This document shows positions 8,395-16,185 of a stretch of 57,448 nt of DNA, piece by piece (position 1 is the stretch's first letter; each line of letters begins with the position of its first letter). The notes below the pieces were generated by a model. That model did not search any database. It saw only the letters and a list, made by a program, of their open reading frames with translations, and was not told where the DNA came from. The DNA is from DASVTR01 sp033855775 (GTDB taxonomy: Bacteria; Acidobacteriota; Blastocatellia; Pyrinomonadales; Pyrinomonadaceae). The DNA lies in NCBI GenBank assembly GCA_033855775.1, contig JAWVFT010000001.1:1-57448 (forward strand), written 5' to 3'. Made by a program: the position numbers and the translations under genes.

Positions 8395-9039
8395 GTGAGC
8401 GCCAGACTCAATCTTGCCAGCCAGCCTTTTCGCAACCGCGCTCTGCCGTGGGCAATCACAGGCATTCTGACCGCCGCCTCGCTCGTGGCCCTCGTCTTTA
8501 TCATCAGCCTGACGAGCCAGACCAACACCAAGGCCGAAGCCGTCGAGCGTGACCTCAAAGACTTGACCGCGCAGATGAGCACGCTCGGCCAGCAGGCCGC
8601 GGAGGTGAAGGACGCAATGACGCCGGAGCAGTTAAGCTCTCTGAAGGCCGCGCAGGCTTTAATCGGGCGCAAGCGTTTTTCATGGTCGCGCCTCTTCGCA
8701 GACCTTGAGGCGGCTCTGCCCGGAGCCATTCGCGTCACGCGCATCAGCGTGCGCGACGTGGCCCTGCGCGACAACCAGACGATTGCGATTCTCGAACTGG
8801 CCGTCATAGAGAAAACGCCCGGCAGCGTCACCGGAATGATTGGCGACATGGATCGCACAGGGATTTTTCAAGCCGAGCCTGTGGCTCAAGCTCTGCAAAA
8901 GGGAAGAGGCGAGAGCGGGACGGAATGGACTCTGCGCGTGCGCTACACGCCGCGCGCAGGGGTGCCCACCAGCCCGGCTCGCAGCAACAGCATCGCGGCT
9001 TCAACTGCGCCTGCCGTCGAGAATGGAGCGACCAGATGA
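8395..9039 (+). CDS. pilN: Type IV pilus inner-membrane assembly protein PilN
   Basis: 214 residues from GTG 8395, giving MSARLNLASQPFRNRALPWA, the canonical PilN N-terminus (INLASQPFRN). A TTG further upstream would add 29 residues unlike the family. One transmembrane helix at residues ~15-38 (ITGILTAASLVALVFIISL) is followed by a coiled coil (EAVERDLKDLTAQMSTLG) and a ferredoxin-like C-terminal domain. PilN links cytoplasmic PilM to PilO in the alignment subcomplex of the pilus. No pilM lies directly upstream, which is unusual. The last codon and stop overlap the pilO start (ATGA). Confidence 0.85.
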   Translation: MSARLNLASQPFRNRALPWAITGILTAASLVALVFIISLTSQTNTKAEAVERDLKDLTAQMSTLGQQAAEVKDAMTPEQLSSLKAAQALIGRKRFSWSRLFADLEAALPGAIRVTRISVRDVALRDNQTIAILELAVIEKTPGSVTGMIGDMDRTGIFQAEPVAQALQKGRGESGTEWTLRVRYTPRAGVPTSPARSNSIAASTAPAVENGATR

Positions 9040-9839
9040 GCGATTCGCAGCCGACAGAAAATCGCCCGCCGCCGCGTCGCGCTCAACTGCGCGTGCGCGT
9101 CGATAAGTTGCGCCAGTCGCGCCAGCGAACAATGCTCGGCGTGCCCGAACTCGCTGGCCTTGCCGCCAGTGCGCTCATGCTGCTCGCGGTCGTCTTCGCC
9201 TATTTCTTCTACTTGCGCCCGGCCTACGCGCGGCTCGACACGGCGCAGCATAAACGCGAAGAGACCTATAATCAACTCCAAAGGATTCGTGAGAATTTCA
9301 AGCTCAACGAGAACAAGCAGGTGACGATTGACGAAATTACGCAGAGCGTCGAAGACTTTGAAGCGAATCGTCTCTCGACGCGCAACGACGGGCGCGTCAC
9401 GCTGCTCGCCACGCTGAACAATCTCGTTCGCAGCAACGGCCTGCGCAATACCGCCGTCAACTACACGATGCTCGATCCGCTCGGAGCCAACACGACGGGC
9501 AGCGCGACGAGAACCGGCAACGCGCGCTTGCAGAGCCTGTATCCCGGCCTCGGCATCAACCTGACGGTCGAAGGCCCATACCCGAATTTGCGTCGCCTGG
9601 TGCGCGCCATCGAAAGCAGCAATCAGTTTATCGTTATCAACTCGGTTGAGTTGGAGAAGGCCACCGATTCGAGCGCAGCAGCCGCCGCCGCCGCAGCGGC
9701 AGAGACGAGCCCTGAAGGCATCGGCGCCAATCCGGTCGCGCGCGGCGGCGCGGCGCTTGTCAGCCTGCGCCTGGACATGGCCGCTTACTTTCGTCGTGAA
9801 GCGACGACAGCGACAGTGCCGACGGCGGGGACGCGTTGA
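9036..9839 (+). CDS. pilO: Type IV pilus assembly protein PilO
   Basis: 267 residues. The ATG at 9036 overlaps the pilN stop by four bases, indicating translational coupling. The cytoplasmic N-terminus is basic (RRAQLRVRVDKLRQSRQRT), followed by one membrane helix (LAGLAASALMLLAVVFAYFF) and a coiled coil. The periplasmic domain (YPGLGINLTVEGPYPNLRRL, then AIESSNQFIVINSVEL) fits the PilO fold. A run of ten alanines within SSAAAAAAAAAAE near residue 220, coded by GCAGCAGCCGCCGCC-type repeats, is an insertion in a surface loop. PilO heterodimerises with PilN and contacts PilP. Confidence 0.85.
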   Translation: MSDSQPTENRPPPRRAQLRVRVDKLRQSRQRTMLGVPELAGLAASALMLLAVVFAYFFYLRPAYARLDTAQHKREETYNQLQRIRENFKLNENKQVTIDEITQSVEDFEANRLSTRNDGRVTLLATLNNLVRSNGLRNTAVNYTMLDPLGANTTGSATRTGNARLQSLYPGLGINLTVEGPYPNLRRLVRAIESSNQFIVINSVELEKATDSSAAAAAAAAAETSPEGIGANPVARGGAALVSLRLDMAAYFRREATTATVPTAGTR

Positions 9840-9851
9840 GAGGTTTTCATA

Positions 9852-10820
9852 ATGGCTTTACTCGAAGGCAAAACTCCGGCTGAACGCAACAAGACGATTG
9901 CCGCCATCGTGCTCGGCGGCGTCGCGTTTATCTCTGTCTCTTACATGCTCTTCGGCTCATCGGCTCCGGCGAAGAAGCCGACGACCGCGAACAGCAATTC
10001 GAAAGCCAGCGCTTCATCCACGCCGTCCGTCAAAAAGCCCGTGCCGGATCAAGTTGAAGAAGGCGACGTGCTCGAAGAGTTGCGGCCGATTGACTATCGC
10101 ATCGCGCAGCCCTCTTTGCCGGAGGCCGGTCGCAACATCTTCGCTTACTACGAAGGCCCGCCGCCGACCCCGCCGCCCACGCCGGGCGCTGCTCCGTCGT
10201 TGCCGCCGCCGCCCACGCCGACGCCGCCAAATCTGCTCGTCGCTTCCATCGCGCCCGTCAACGTCTACGCGCGAACCGGCGACTTTACGCTCGAAGTCAC
10301 AGGCGACAAGTTTACGCCCGCCGTCCGCGTCGAGATTAACAGCGCCGAAGTCCCGACGCGTTTCGTCAACGGGCAGCAACTCACCGCCAGCGTTCCCGGC
10401 GGCATGATTTCGTTTGAAGGCCCAAGACAAATCAGCGTGCGCTCCGGCGACGGCCAACTCTTTTCCAACACGGCGACGCTCAACGTGCAAGCTCCGCCCA
10501 CGCCCAACTTTGCTTTCGTTGGCGTGCTGGCCAAACCCAGTTCCAACAATACGGCCCTCTTGAAAGATAAAGCCAGCCGCGACCTCTTGAGCGTCCAGCG
10601 CGGCGATGTGGTCGGCGGTCGCTTCCGCATCACCAGCATCTCCGAGCGCGAAGTGGCCCTCGTTGACACGACACTGAAAATCAAACACACGCTTCCTCTC
10701 ACCAACGACACGAGCGGCGGCAACACGCCCGGCTCTCCGGCGCAACCGGCCAGCGGCTTCCCCAATCCGAACCAGCGCTACACGCCTCCGCCGCAGGGAG
10801 AAGACGATGAAGAGCCATAA
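9852..10820 (+). CDS. PilP-like pilus protein with IPT/TIG domain
   Basis: 322 residues. An N-terminal membrane helix (TIAAIVLGGVAFISVSYMLF) is followed by a Ser/Lys-rich linker and a long Pro/Thr tract (PPPTPPPTPGAAPS). An IPT/TIG-like immunoglobulin fold occupies ~133-215 (SIAPVNVYARTGDFTLEVTG, ending FSNTATLNVQAPP). The C-terminal part (FVGVLAKPSSNNTALLKDK, SVQRGDVVGGRFRITSISER) resembles the PilP/GspC homology region that binds the secretin. Unlike proteobacterial PilP it is not an obvious lipoprotein (no lipobox). Position after pilNO supports the role. The stop overlaps the next gene by 14 bp. Confidence 0.75.
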   Translation: MALLEGKTPAERNKTIAAIVLGGVAFISVSYMLFGSSAPAKKPTTANSNSKASASSTPSVKKPVPDQVEEGDVLEELRPIDYRIAQPSLPEAGRNIFAYYEGPPPTPPPTPGAAPSLPPPPTPTPPNLLVASIAPVNVYARTGDFTLEVTGDKFTPAVRVEINSAEVPTRFVNGQQLTASVPGGMISFEGPRQISVRSGDGQLFSNTATLNVQAPPTPNFAFVGVLAKPSSNNTALLKDKASRDLLSVQRGDVVGGRFRITSISEREVALVDTTLKIKHTLPLTNDTSGGNTPGSPAQPASGFPNPNQRYTPPPQGEDDEEP

Positions 10821-11493
10821 AACGGGCGCGCGAAAGATGACGCCCGCGCGTCTTCAATCTACTCCGACCCTTGCAGTTAGCGGCAGTGGCCGACACCGCG
10901 ACGAGCGCGGCTACACGCTCGTCGCGCTGCTTGCAGTGATGGCCATCATGCTGCTCTTAATCACCGCCGCCGCGCCGAGCGTGCGCCAGCAAGCCCAACG
11001 CTCGCGCGAAGAAGAAGCCATCGCGCGCGGCGAAGAAGTGGCCGAAGCGATTCGTCGCTACACGATTGCCAAAAGCTTGCCGACTTCGATGGAGCAACTG
11101 CTGGAAGGGATTCCGAGCGGCACGAAGAAGGTGCAAGTCCTGCGCCCCGAAGCCGCGCGCGATCCCTTGTCCAGTTCCGGCGAATGGAAGTTGATTAGAC
11201 GAACAGACCCGGCCTTCATCGCTTTCCTGCGCGCCGTCACGGTCTATTCAGGCGGGCGCATGCCGCAGACCACAGACCAACTCTTCGTCACCAAGTCCGG
11301 CGGGCCTTTGCCCATCATGACGAGCATCCTCGACACCGATTCGAAGGACGAAGCTCCGGGCGGCGAAGACAACTCGGAGAACCCGACCGGCCCCTTCATC
11401 GGCGTCGCCAGTCGCAGCCAACGCGATTCAGTCATCCTCTACTACGGCATCGACCGCCACGACCAATGGGTCTTCACTCCTTACTTCAGATGA
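10807..11493 (+). CDS. Type IV prepilin / pseudopilin lacking Glu5
   Basis: 228 residues, ATG at 10807 with GGGAG about 7 nt upstream, overlapping the previous gene by 14 bp. The class III signal reads DERG|YTLVALLAVMAIMLL, predicted to be cut after Gly35 by a PilD-type peptidase and then methylated. Mature residue 5 is Ala (Y1 T2 L3 V4 A5), whereas major pilins have Glu5; among known pseudopilins GspK-like tip subunits lack it. The rest resembles a GspG/GspH-like pseudopilin (RREEEAIARGEEVAEAIRRY type helix, then a beta region). The leader is long (35 aa). Probably a minor or priming pilin of the pilus encoded upstream. Confidence 0.8.
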   Translation: MKSHKTGARKMTPARLQSTPTLAVSGSGRHRDERGYTLVALLAVMAIMLLLITAAAPSVRQQAQRSREEEAIARGEEVAEAIRRYTIAKSLPTSMEQLLEGIPSGTKKVQVLRPEAARDPLSSSGEWKLIRRTDPAFIAFLRAVTVYSGGRMPQTTDQLFVTKSGGPLPIMTSILDTDSKDEAPGGEDNSENPTGPFIGVASRSQRDSVILYYGIDRHDQWVFTPYFR

Positions 11494-11700
11494 GCCTTCG
11501 CGCGGCCTTCATTCTTCGCACAGCGGCCAGCCTCAGCCTCGCTCGCGCGCCTCAATCAGAGACGATGATGAGACGCTCAACGGCATCATCAAGCATCGCT
11601 CATCCTTCATCGAGCGACAATCTCATCTCTTTTCAACTCGCCTCGCCGCGAAGCTCTTCAAGCGCTTGATAAAAAAAATCATCGAATCAGTAATAAGTTA
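11494..11700. other. Spacer with degenerate CATCG/GATGA repeats
   Basis: About 200 bp after the prepilin gene. It consists largely of reiterated ATCATC, CATCGCTCATC and GATGATGAGACG words (11560-11640) without a clear ORF of its own. No terminator with a T-run was recognised. Confidence 0.45.
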
Positions 11701-11729
11701 TTGACATCTTCTCGCTTTACGTTTATATA
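11701..11729 (+). promoter_or_regulatory. Near-consensus sigma-70 promoter
   Basis: TTGACA at 11701-11706 and TATATA at 11724-11729, separated by exactly 17 bp, in a locally AT-rich stretch. It is the best promoter match in the window. It points at the small Lys/Gly-rich gene starting at 11828, which would have a ~90-nt leader. High expression is inferred from the match, not shown. Confidence 0.75.
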
Positions 11730-11827
11730 CCAACATGTTGTGCGCCGCTTACTCTAGGCCACAAGAGGAAACTTGATACATTATCTTGTGGTCTTGGCAA
11801 CTAACTGAAAAGGAGCAGCAACAACCT

Positions 11828-11962
11828 ATGGCAACTAAAAAAGGTGGAAGCAAAAAGAGCGGTGGTAAGAAAGCTGGCGGTGCTAAGAAGGGCGGCGGCG
11901 CCAAGAAGGGCGGCGGCGCTAAGAAGGGCGGCTCGAAGAAGGGCGGCTCCAAGAAGAGATAG
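11828..11962 (+). CDS. Small Lys/Gly-rich repeat protein (histone H1-like)
   Basis: 44 residues: MATKKGGSKKSGGKKAGG, then repeated AKKGGG and SKKGG units to a terminal KKR. About 40% Lys/Arg and 40% Gly, with no acidic or aromatic residue and no hydrophobic core. AAGGAG (11810-11815) lies 12 nt before the ATG. Codons within the repeat are mixed (GGT/GGC, AAA/AAG, GCC/GCT), so selection at protein level is plausible. Such proteins are expected to be disordered and to bind nucleic acid, like chlamydial Hc1 or AlgP tails; a direct homologue is not recognised. It has its own strong promoter and a terminator, so it is a monocistronic unit. Confidence 0.75.
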   Translation: MATKKGGSKKSGGKKAGGAKKGGGAKKGGGAKKGGSKKGGSKKR

Positions 11963-12050
11963 TTCACCTACACGTAGTTTACCCACACGGGAAACGACAA
12001 CAACCTTCCATAGGCGCACGCAACAAACTGGGCCGCTTGCGGCCATGCAC

Positions 12051-12095
12051 AAAGAACGGCGATTGCTTCACACGAAGCGCGCCGTTCTTTTCTTT
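12051..12095 (+). terminator. Terminator of the Lys/Gly-rich gene
   Basis: AAAGAACGGC (12051-12060) pairs with GCCGTTCTTT (12081-12090); an inner GCTTC/GAAGC stem extends it. TCTTTG follows. The transcript from the 11701 promoter would end here, about 360 nt long. Confidence 0.75.
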
Positions 12096-12249
12096 GTCTC
12101 GCGCAAGCTGACGCGAACGACAACTCACAGCCCGCGCCCCTCAATGCTCACGACTCATAGCTTGTCATCGCAGTTCATCGCTTGTCATCGCTTGTCATTC
12201 ATCATTGCCGTAGCTCATCATTCGTTGTCTGTCGATCGCTGCTTAAAAG

Positions 12250-12714
12250 ATGATTAGCGTCGCCCTCGTCGAGCCTGAGATTCCGCCGAACACCGGCAAC
12301 ATCGCGCGCCTGTGCGCGGCGACGCGTGTGCCTTTGCACATCGTCGGCGTGACGGGCTTTCGTCTGGACGACCGCGCCGTCAAGCGCGCCGGACTCGACT
12401 ACTGGCCGGAAGTCGAGCTTCATCGTCATCTGGACTTGCCCGCGCTCGAAGCCACTCTGCCCGCCGCGCGCTTCATTTACCTGAGCACTAAAGCCGGGCG
12501 CGCGTATGTTGATTGGCAGTTTGCCGCAAACGACTGCCTCGTCTTTGGCCGCGAGACGCGCGGGCTGCCGGAAGAATTGCTGCGCGCAAACTGGGAGCGA
12601 TGCTTGAAGATTCCGATGCTCAATCCGCAGGTGCGCAGCCTCAATCTGGCTACCTCCGTCGGCATCGTGCTCTATGAAGCTCTCAGGCAGACAGGAGCTT
12701 TCAAGCGCGAATAG
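12250..12714 (+). CDS. trmL: tRNA (cytidine/uridine-34 2'-O)-methyltransferase TrmL
   Basis: 154 residues, the usual TrmL length. It methylates the wobble-position ribose of tRNA-Leu (CmAA and cmnm5UmAA anticodons) with SAM. It is a minimal SPOUT protein: VALVEPEIPPNTGNIARLCA at the N-terminus, then the trefoil-knot SAM site LVFGRETRGLPEELL and IPMLNPQVRSLNLATSVGIV. The ATG at 12250 starts directly with the conserved MISVALVEPEIP, so the start is secure although no clear ribosome-binding site is visible. It stands alone between two terminator-like hairpins. Confidence 0.92.
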   Translation: MISVALVEPEIPPNTGNIARLCAATRVPLHIVGVTGFRLDDRAVKRAGLDYWPEVELHRHLDLPALEATLPAARFIYLSTKAGRAYVDWQFAANDCLVFGRETRGLPEELLRANWERCLKIPMLNPQVRSLNLATSVGIVLYEALRQTGAFKRE

Positions 12715-12744
12715 GAAATAGTTAGAGCCAAGTCAGTGACGAAG

Positions 12745-12787
12745 GATGAAAGCGTGGCGACCCGGCTTGAGTTGCCACGCTTTCATC
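12745..12787 (+). terminator. Hairpin with recurring GATGAAAGCGTGGC stem after trmL
   Basis: GATGAAAGCGTGGC (12745-12758) and GCCACGCTTTCATC (12774-12787), perfect 14 bp with a 15-nt loop, followed by TTTCAC. It shares its stem core with the hairpins at 7061 and 8151. Confidence 0.7.
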
Positions 12788-12945
12788 TTTCACTATCGCG
12801 CAGTCCTTCGTTATCGCTCAGTCCTTCACTATCACTCGGCCTTTCGTCGTTCATCCTTCCTACCTGCTTTTCGGCGCGCATGTTATGATGTCTGGTTTGG
12901 CGGCTCGCCGCCCGAACGGAGATTTTCATCTGTGCAGGGGAATGT

Positions 12946-14763
12946 ATGACTGAAGAGAGAAAAGATATACGCAACATCGCCATTATCGCGCACGTTGACC
13001 ACGGCAAGACGACGCTCGTGGACGCGATGCTCAAGCAGGCAGGGACTTACCGCGAGAACGAGCACATCATCGACCGCGTGATGGACTCGATGGATTTGGA
13101 GCGCGAGCGCGGCATCACCATCATGGCGAAGAACACGGCTGTGCGCTACGGCGAGGTGAAGATAAATATCGTTGACACGCCGGGCCACGCAGACTTCGGC
13201 GGCGAGGTCGAGCGCGTCTTGAAGATGGTGGACGGCGTGATGCTGCTGGTTGACGCTGCCGAAGGTTGTTTGCCGCAGACCCGTTTCGTGTTGCGCAAAG
13301 CCCTCGAAGCTCGCCTGCCGACCATCGCGCTCGTCAACAAGATTGACCGTCACGATGCCAGGCCCGCGGAAGTCGTGGATGAAATCTACGAGTTGTTTCT
13401 GGACTTGGACGCGACCGACGAGCAGATTGAGTTTCCGATTCTCTACGCCATCTCGCGCGACGGCGTGGCGAAGAAAAGTTTGACGGACGAGTCAACGAAC
13501 CTGCGCCCGCTGTTCGACCAGATTGTCGAAAGCATTCCTGCGCCGCAAGCCCTGCGCGATGACACGCTGCAACTGCTGGTCGCCAATCTAGACTATGACT
13601 CTTACGTCGGTCGCCTCGCTATCGGTCGCATCTTCTCCGGCTCTATCGCGCTCGGCGACACGGTGGCGATTATCAAGCGCGACGGCTCGACGCAGAAGAC
13701 GCGCGTCTCGCAGCTTTATGTCTTCGAGGGACTCAAGCGGCAGTCTGTCGAGCGCGCGGGCCTTGGCGAGATTGTCGCGCTGGCCGGCATGGAGGGCATA
13801 GAAATCGGCGAGACTGTGACGAGCGTCGAGAATCCGCAACGCCTGCCTGTCATCGCCGTTGACGAGCCGACCATCTCCATGATTTTCGGCGTCAACAATT
13901 CGCCGTTCGCCGGACGCGAAGGCAAGTATGTCACGTCGCGCCAGATTGGCGAGCGGCTCGACAGGGAAATCCTCGGCAACGTCGCTATCCGCGTTGAGCC
14001 GACGGAGACGCCGGACCAATTCAAGGTTTCGGGACGCGGCGAGTTGCAGCTTGCCATTCTCATAGAGATGATGCGCCGCGAGGGTTACGAGCTACAGGTT
14101 TCAAAGCCGGAGGTCATCACGCGCAAAGTTGACGGCCAAACGCTTGAGCCAATCGAGCAAGTAGTCGTTGATTGCCCGGACGAGTTTATCGGCGTCGTCA
14201 CCGAAGCGATGGGACGGCGCAAAGGGCAGATGATGAAGATGGTCAATCACGGGACGGGGCGCGTGCGCCTTGAGTTTGAAGCTCCGTCGCGCGGCCTCAT
14301 CGGTTTCCGCAACGAGTTTCTGACGGAGACGAAAGGCACGGGCTTGCTCAACACGCTCTTCCTGCGCTTCGGCCCCTGGCAGGGCGAGATGCGCGGGCGC
14401 GCAACGGGCTCGCTCGTCGCCGACCGCATGGGCGAAACGACGACCTACGCTCTCTTCAACTTGCAGGAGCGCGGCTCGCTCTTCGCGCGTCCCGGCGCGA
14501 AAGTTTACGAAGGCATGATTATCGGCGAGAACGCCCGCGCCGTTGACCTTGATGTCAACGCCATCAAGGAGAAGAAGCTGACGAACATGCGCGCGGCCTC
14601 GGCCGATGAAGCGATGCGGCTCGTGCCGGTCAAAGACTTGTCGCTCGAACAGGCTTTGGAATTTATCGCCGACGACGAGTTGGTCGAAGTCACGCCGCAG
14701 ACCATTCGCCTGCGCAAGCGCGTCCTCAGAGCCAACGAGCGACCGAAGAAGAAAGAATCATAA
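12946..14763 (+). CDS. typA: Ribosome-associated translational GTPase TypA/BipA
   Basis: 605 residues, full length for the family. Starts MTEERKDIRNIAIIAHVDHG. GTPase motifs: G1 AHVDHGKTT, G2 RGITI, G3 DTPGHADFGGE, G4 NKID. Domains II, III and V follow, and the BipA-specific C-terminal domain contains RGLIGFRNEFLTETKGTG and ends with KRVLRANERPKKKES. The protein acts on the ribosome in 50S assembly, stress and cold adaptation. It is transcribed alone; a long imperfect hairpin follows the stop. Confidence 0.97.
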   Translation: MTEERKDIRNIAIIAHVDHGKTTLVDAMLKQAGTYRENEHIIDRVMDSMDLERERGITIMAKNTAVRYGEVKINIVDTPGHADFGGEVERVLKMVDGVMLLVDAAEGCLPQTRFVLRKALEARLPTIALVNKIDRHDARPAEVVDEIYELFLDLDATDEQIEFPILYAISRDGVAKKSLTDESTNLRPLFDQIVESIPAPQALRDDTLQLLVANLDYDSYVGRLAIGRIFSGSIALGDTVAIIKRDGSTQKTRVSQLYVFEGLKRQSVERAGLGEIVALAGMEGIEIGETVTSVENPQRLPVIAVDEPTISMIFGVNNSPFAGREGKYVTSRQIGERLDREILGNVAIRVEPTETPDQFKVSGRGELQLAILIEMMRREGYELQVSKPEVITRKVDGQTLEPIEQVVVDCPDEFIGVVTEAMGRRKGQMMKMVNHGTGRVRLEFEAPSRGLIGFRNEFLTETKGTGLLNTLFLRFGPWQGEMRGRATGSLVADRMGETTTYALFNLQERGSLFARPGAKVYEGMIIGENARAVDLDVNAIKEKKLTNMRAASADEAMRLVPVKDLSLEQALEFIADDELVEVTPQTIRLRKRVLRANERPKKKES

Positions 14764-14860
14764 AGCGACGAGCGATGAGCGAGCAGCATTGAACGTCTTG
14801 ACAACAGCCGCCGAAAGACGAAGGACGAGCAACAAGACGGCGAGTAACGGATGACGAGCG

Positions 14861-14921
14861 ACGGCGGGCGATGAAGGATGAAGAAGATGCTATGCATCGC
14901 TCGTCATTCGTCGCCCGCCGT
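14861..14921 (+). terminator. Long imperfect hairpin downstream of typA
   Basis: ACGGCGGGCGATGAA (14861-14875) pairs with TTCGTCGCCCGCCGT (14907-14921), 14 of 15 bases. An alternative pairing of GATGACGAGCG (14850-14860) with CGCTCGTCAT (14897-14906) competes with it. The spacer to 15000 is filled with degenerate ATCGCTCGTC words. Confidence 0.55.
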
Positions 14922-14979
14922 TTCGTTATTCGGCGTCGTCGCATCGTTCATCAGCTATCGTCTCGTCATCGCTCATCAC

Positions 14980-15186
14980 TCATCGCTCGGCGTCTCGTCG
15001 CTCATCATTTAACGCTTCACGCGCATCGTCTGTCGCTTCGCTCGACTCTGTTTCGTCCTCATCTTCCGCCGGGTCGTAAAGCTCGTAGCCGGTCGCGTCG
15101 TCGTAGTAATAGCTGCCGGGGCGCGGCTCGCCGTTGCCAGACGACGATTCGCCTTGTTCCGTTGTATCATCCTTGCGCTCGCTCAT
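14980..15186 (-). CDS. Small acidic hypothetical protein
   Basis: 68 residues, strongly acidic and charged at both ends, with a central aromatic motif PRPGSYYYDDATGYELYDPA. Upstream of its ATG (15184-15186) the minus strand reads GGCGGGAGCAACAG, a good GGGAG ribosome-binding site 6 nt away. It is divergent from the amidotransferase gene, with only 27 bp between the starts, so promoters must overlap the coding ends. No named family was recognised. The motif is not low-complexity, unlike the flanks, which argues that it is a real gene. Confidence 0.55.
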   Translation of the reverse strand: MSERKDDTTEQGESSSGNGEPRPGSYYYDDATGYELYDPAEDEDETESSEATDDAREALNDERRDAER

Positions 15187-15213
15187 CTGTTGCTCCCGCC
15201 GAGGTTGAATCCG

Positions 15214-16083
15214 ATGTGTCGTTTCCTGACTTACGCGGGCACGCCGCTGCTCCTAGCGGACTTGCTCTATCGCCCGACGAACTCGCTGATTATGCAAAGC
15301 TCGCACGCGCGCGAGCGGGCCGAGCCTTTGAACGGCGACGGCTTCGGCGTCGGCTGGTACGTCCCCGAAGTTGACCCAAGCCCTTGCGTCCAACGCTCCG
15401 TCTCGCCCGCATGGTCTAACCGCAACCTGCAAAACTTAGCGGCCAAGACGCGCGCCTCCTGCCTCTTCGCGCATGTGCGCGCCGCCTCTCCCGGCATGGC
15501 CGTGACGGAAGCCAACGTGCATCCGTTTGCCTACGACCGTTTCATGTGGATGCACAACGGCTTCGTCGCGGACTTTCATCGCATCAAGCGAGCCTTGCGC
15601 GAAAGTCTCAAGGATGAATTCTACGACATGATTCAAGGCACGACCGACTCGGAACACGCCTTCGCCGTCTTCCTCAACGCTCTGCGAACTCCCTTCGGCG
15701 AAACGAGCGGCGATGAGATACGCCGCGCGCTCGTCGAGACCATCGCGCTCTTGAACGACTGGACGCAAAAATCAGGGGTCACAGAGTCTTCCTTCTACAA
15801 CTTTGCAGTGACCGACGGACGCTCGACCGTCGTCACACGTTACGCATCGGGCGCAGGCGTCAAAGGAAATTCATTGCACTACTCGCGCGGGCAGCGCTTT
15901 GAGTGTCTGCCCGACGGCGTTTGCGATATGCGCGCCGTCAAGCGCGACCAGCGAGCCGCCGCCGTCATCATCGCCAGCGAACGGCTCACGGATGACCCGA
16001 CCGATTGGGAAGATGTGCCGGACAATCACATCGTCGTGGTTTCGCCTGACTCAAGCGTGCGCGTCGAACCGCTCCAACTCTAA
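15214..16083 (+). CDS. Class II glutamine amidotransferase (EgtC/YafJ-like)
   Basis: 289 residues from ATG 15214, giving MCRFLTYAGTPLLLADLLYR. Removing Met exposes Cys2, the N-terminal nucleophile of class II glutaminases; this fixes the start. GDGFGVGWY, AHVRAASPG and MWMHNGFVADFHRIKR are conserved glutaminase elements (Gln binding and oxyanion hole). The protein is a glutaminase domain without a synthase partner domain. The family includes EgtC of ergothioneine synthesis and YafJ; no egtB or egtD is nearby, so the substrate is open. Confidence 0.9.
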   Translation: MCRFLTYAGTPLLLADLLYRPTNSLIMQSSHARERAEPLNGDGFGVGWYVPEVDPSPCVQRSVSPAWSNRNLQNLAAKTRASCLFAHVRAASPGMAVTEANVHPFAYDRFMWMHNGFVADFHRIKRALRESLKDEFYDMIQGTTDSEHAFAVFLNALRTPFGETSGDEIRRALVETIALLNDWTQKSGVTESSFYNFAVTDGRSTVVTRYASGAGVKGNSLHYSRGQRFECLPDGVCDMRAVKRDQRAAAVIIASERLTDDPTDWEDVPDNHIVVVSPDSSVRVEPLQL

Positions 16084-16126
16084 CCCGCCGCCGCCGTGCG
16101 TCGAAGGCCAGCGCGTTGAGCGGACA

Positions 16127-16155
16127 AGCTTGCGCCGTCCTTCTCTGCGCAAGCT
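16127..16155 (+). terminator. Short hairpin upstream of cytochrome gene
   Basis: AGCTTGCGC (16127-16135) and GCGCAAGCT (16147-16155), 9 bp perfect, loop 11 nt, followed by CTCTTC. It separates the amidotransferase from the cytochrome gene. Confidence 0.5.
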
Positions 16156-16185
16156 CTCTTCATCAACGAAAAGGAGTTTCGTTTG

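Noticed and set aside
11749..11967. Pro/Phe-rich minus-strand frame with PPFLAPP repeats
   Set aside because: It is the complement of the Lys/Gly repeat gene; the plus strand has the promoter, ribosome-binding site and terminator.
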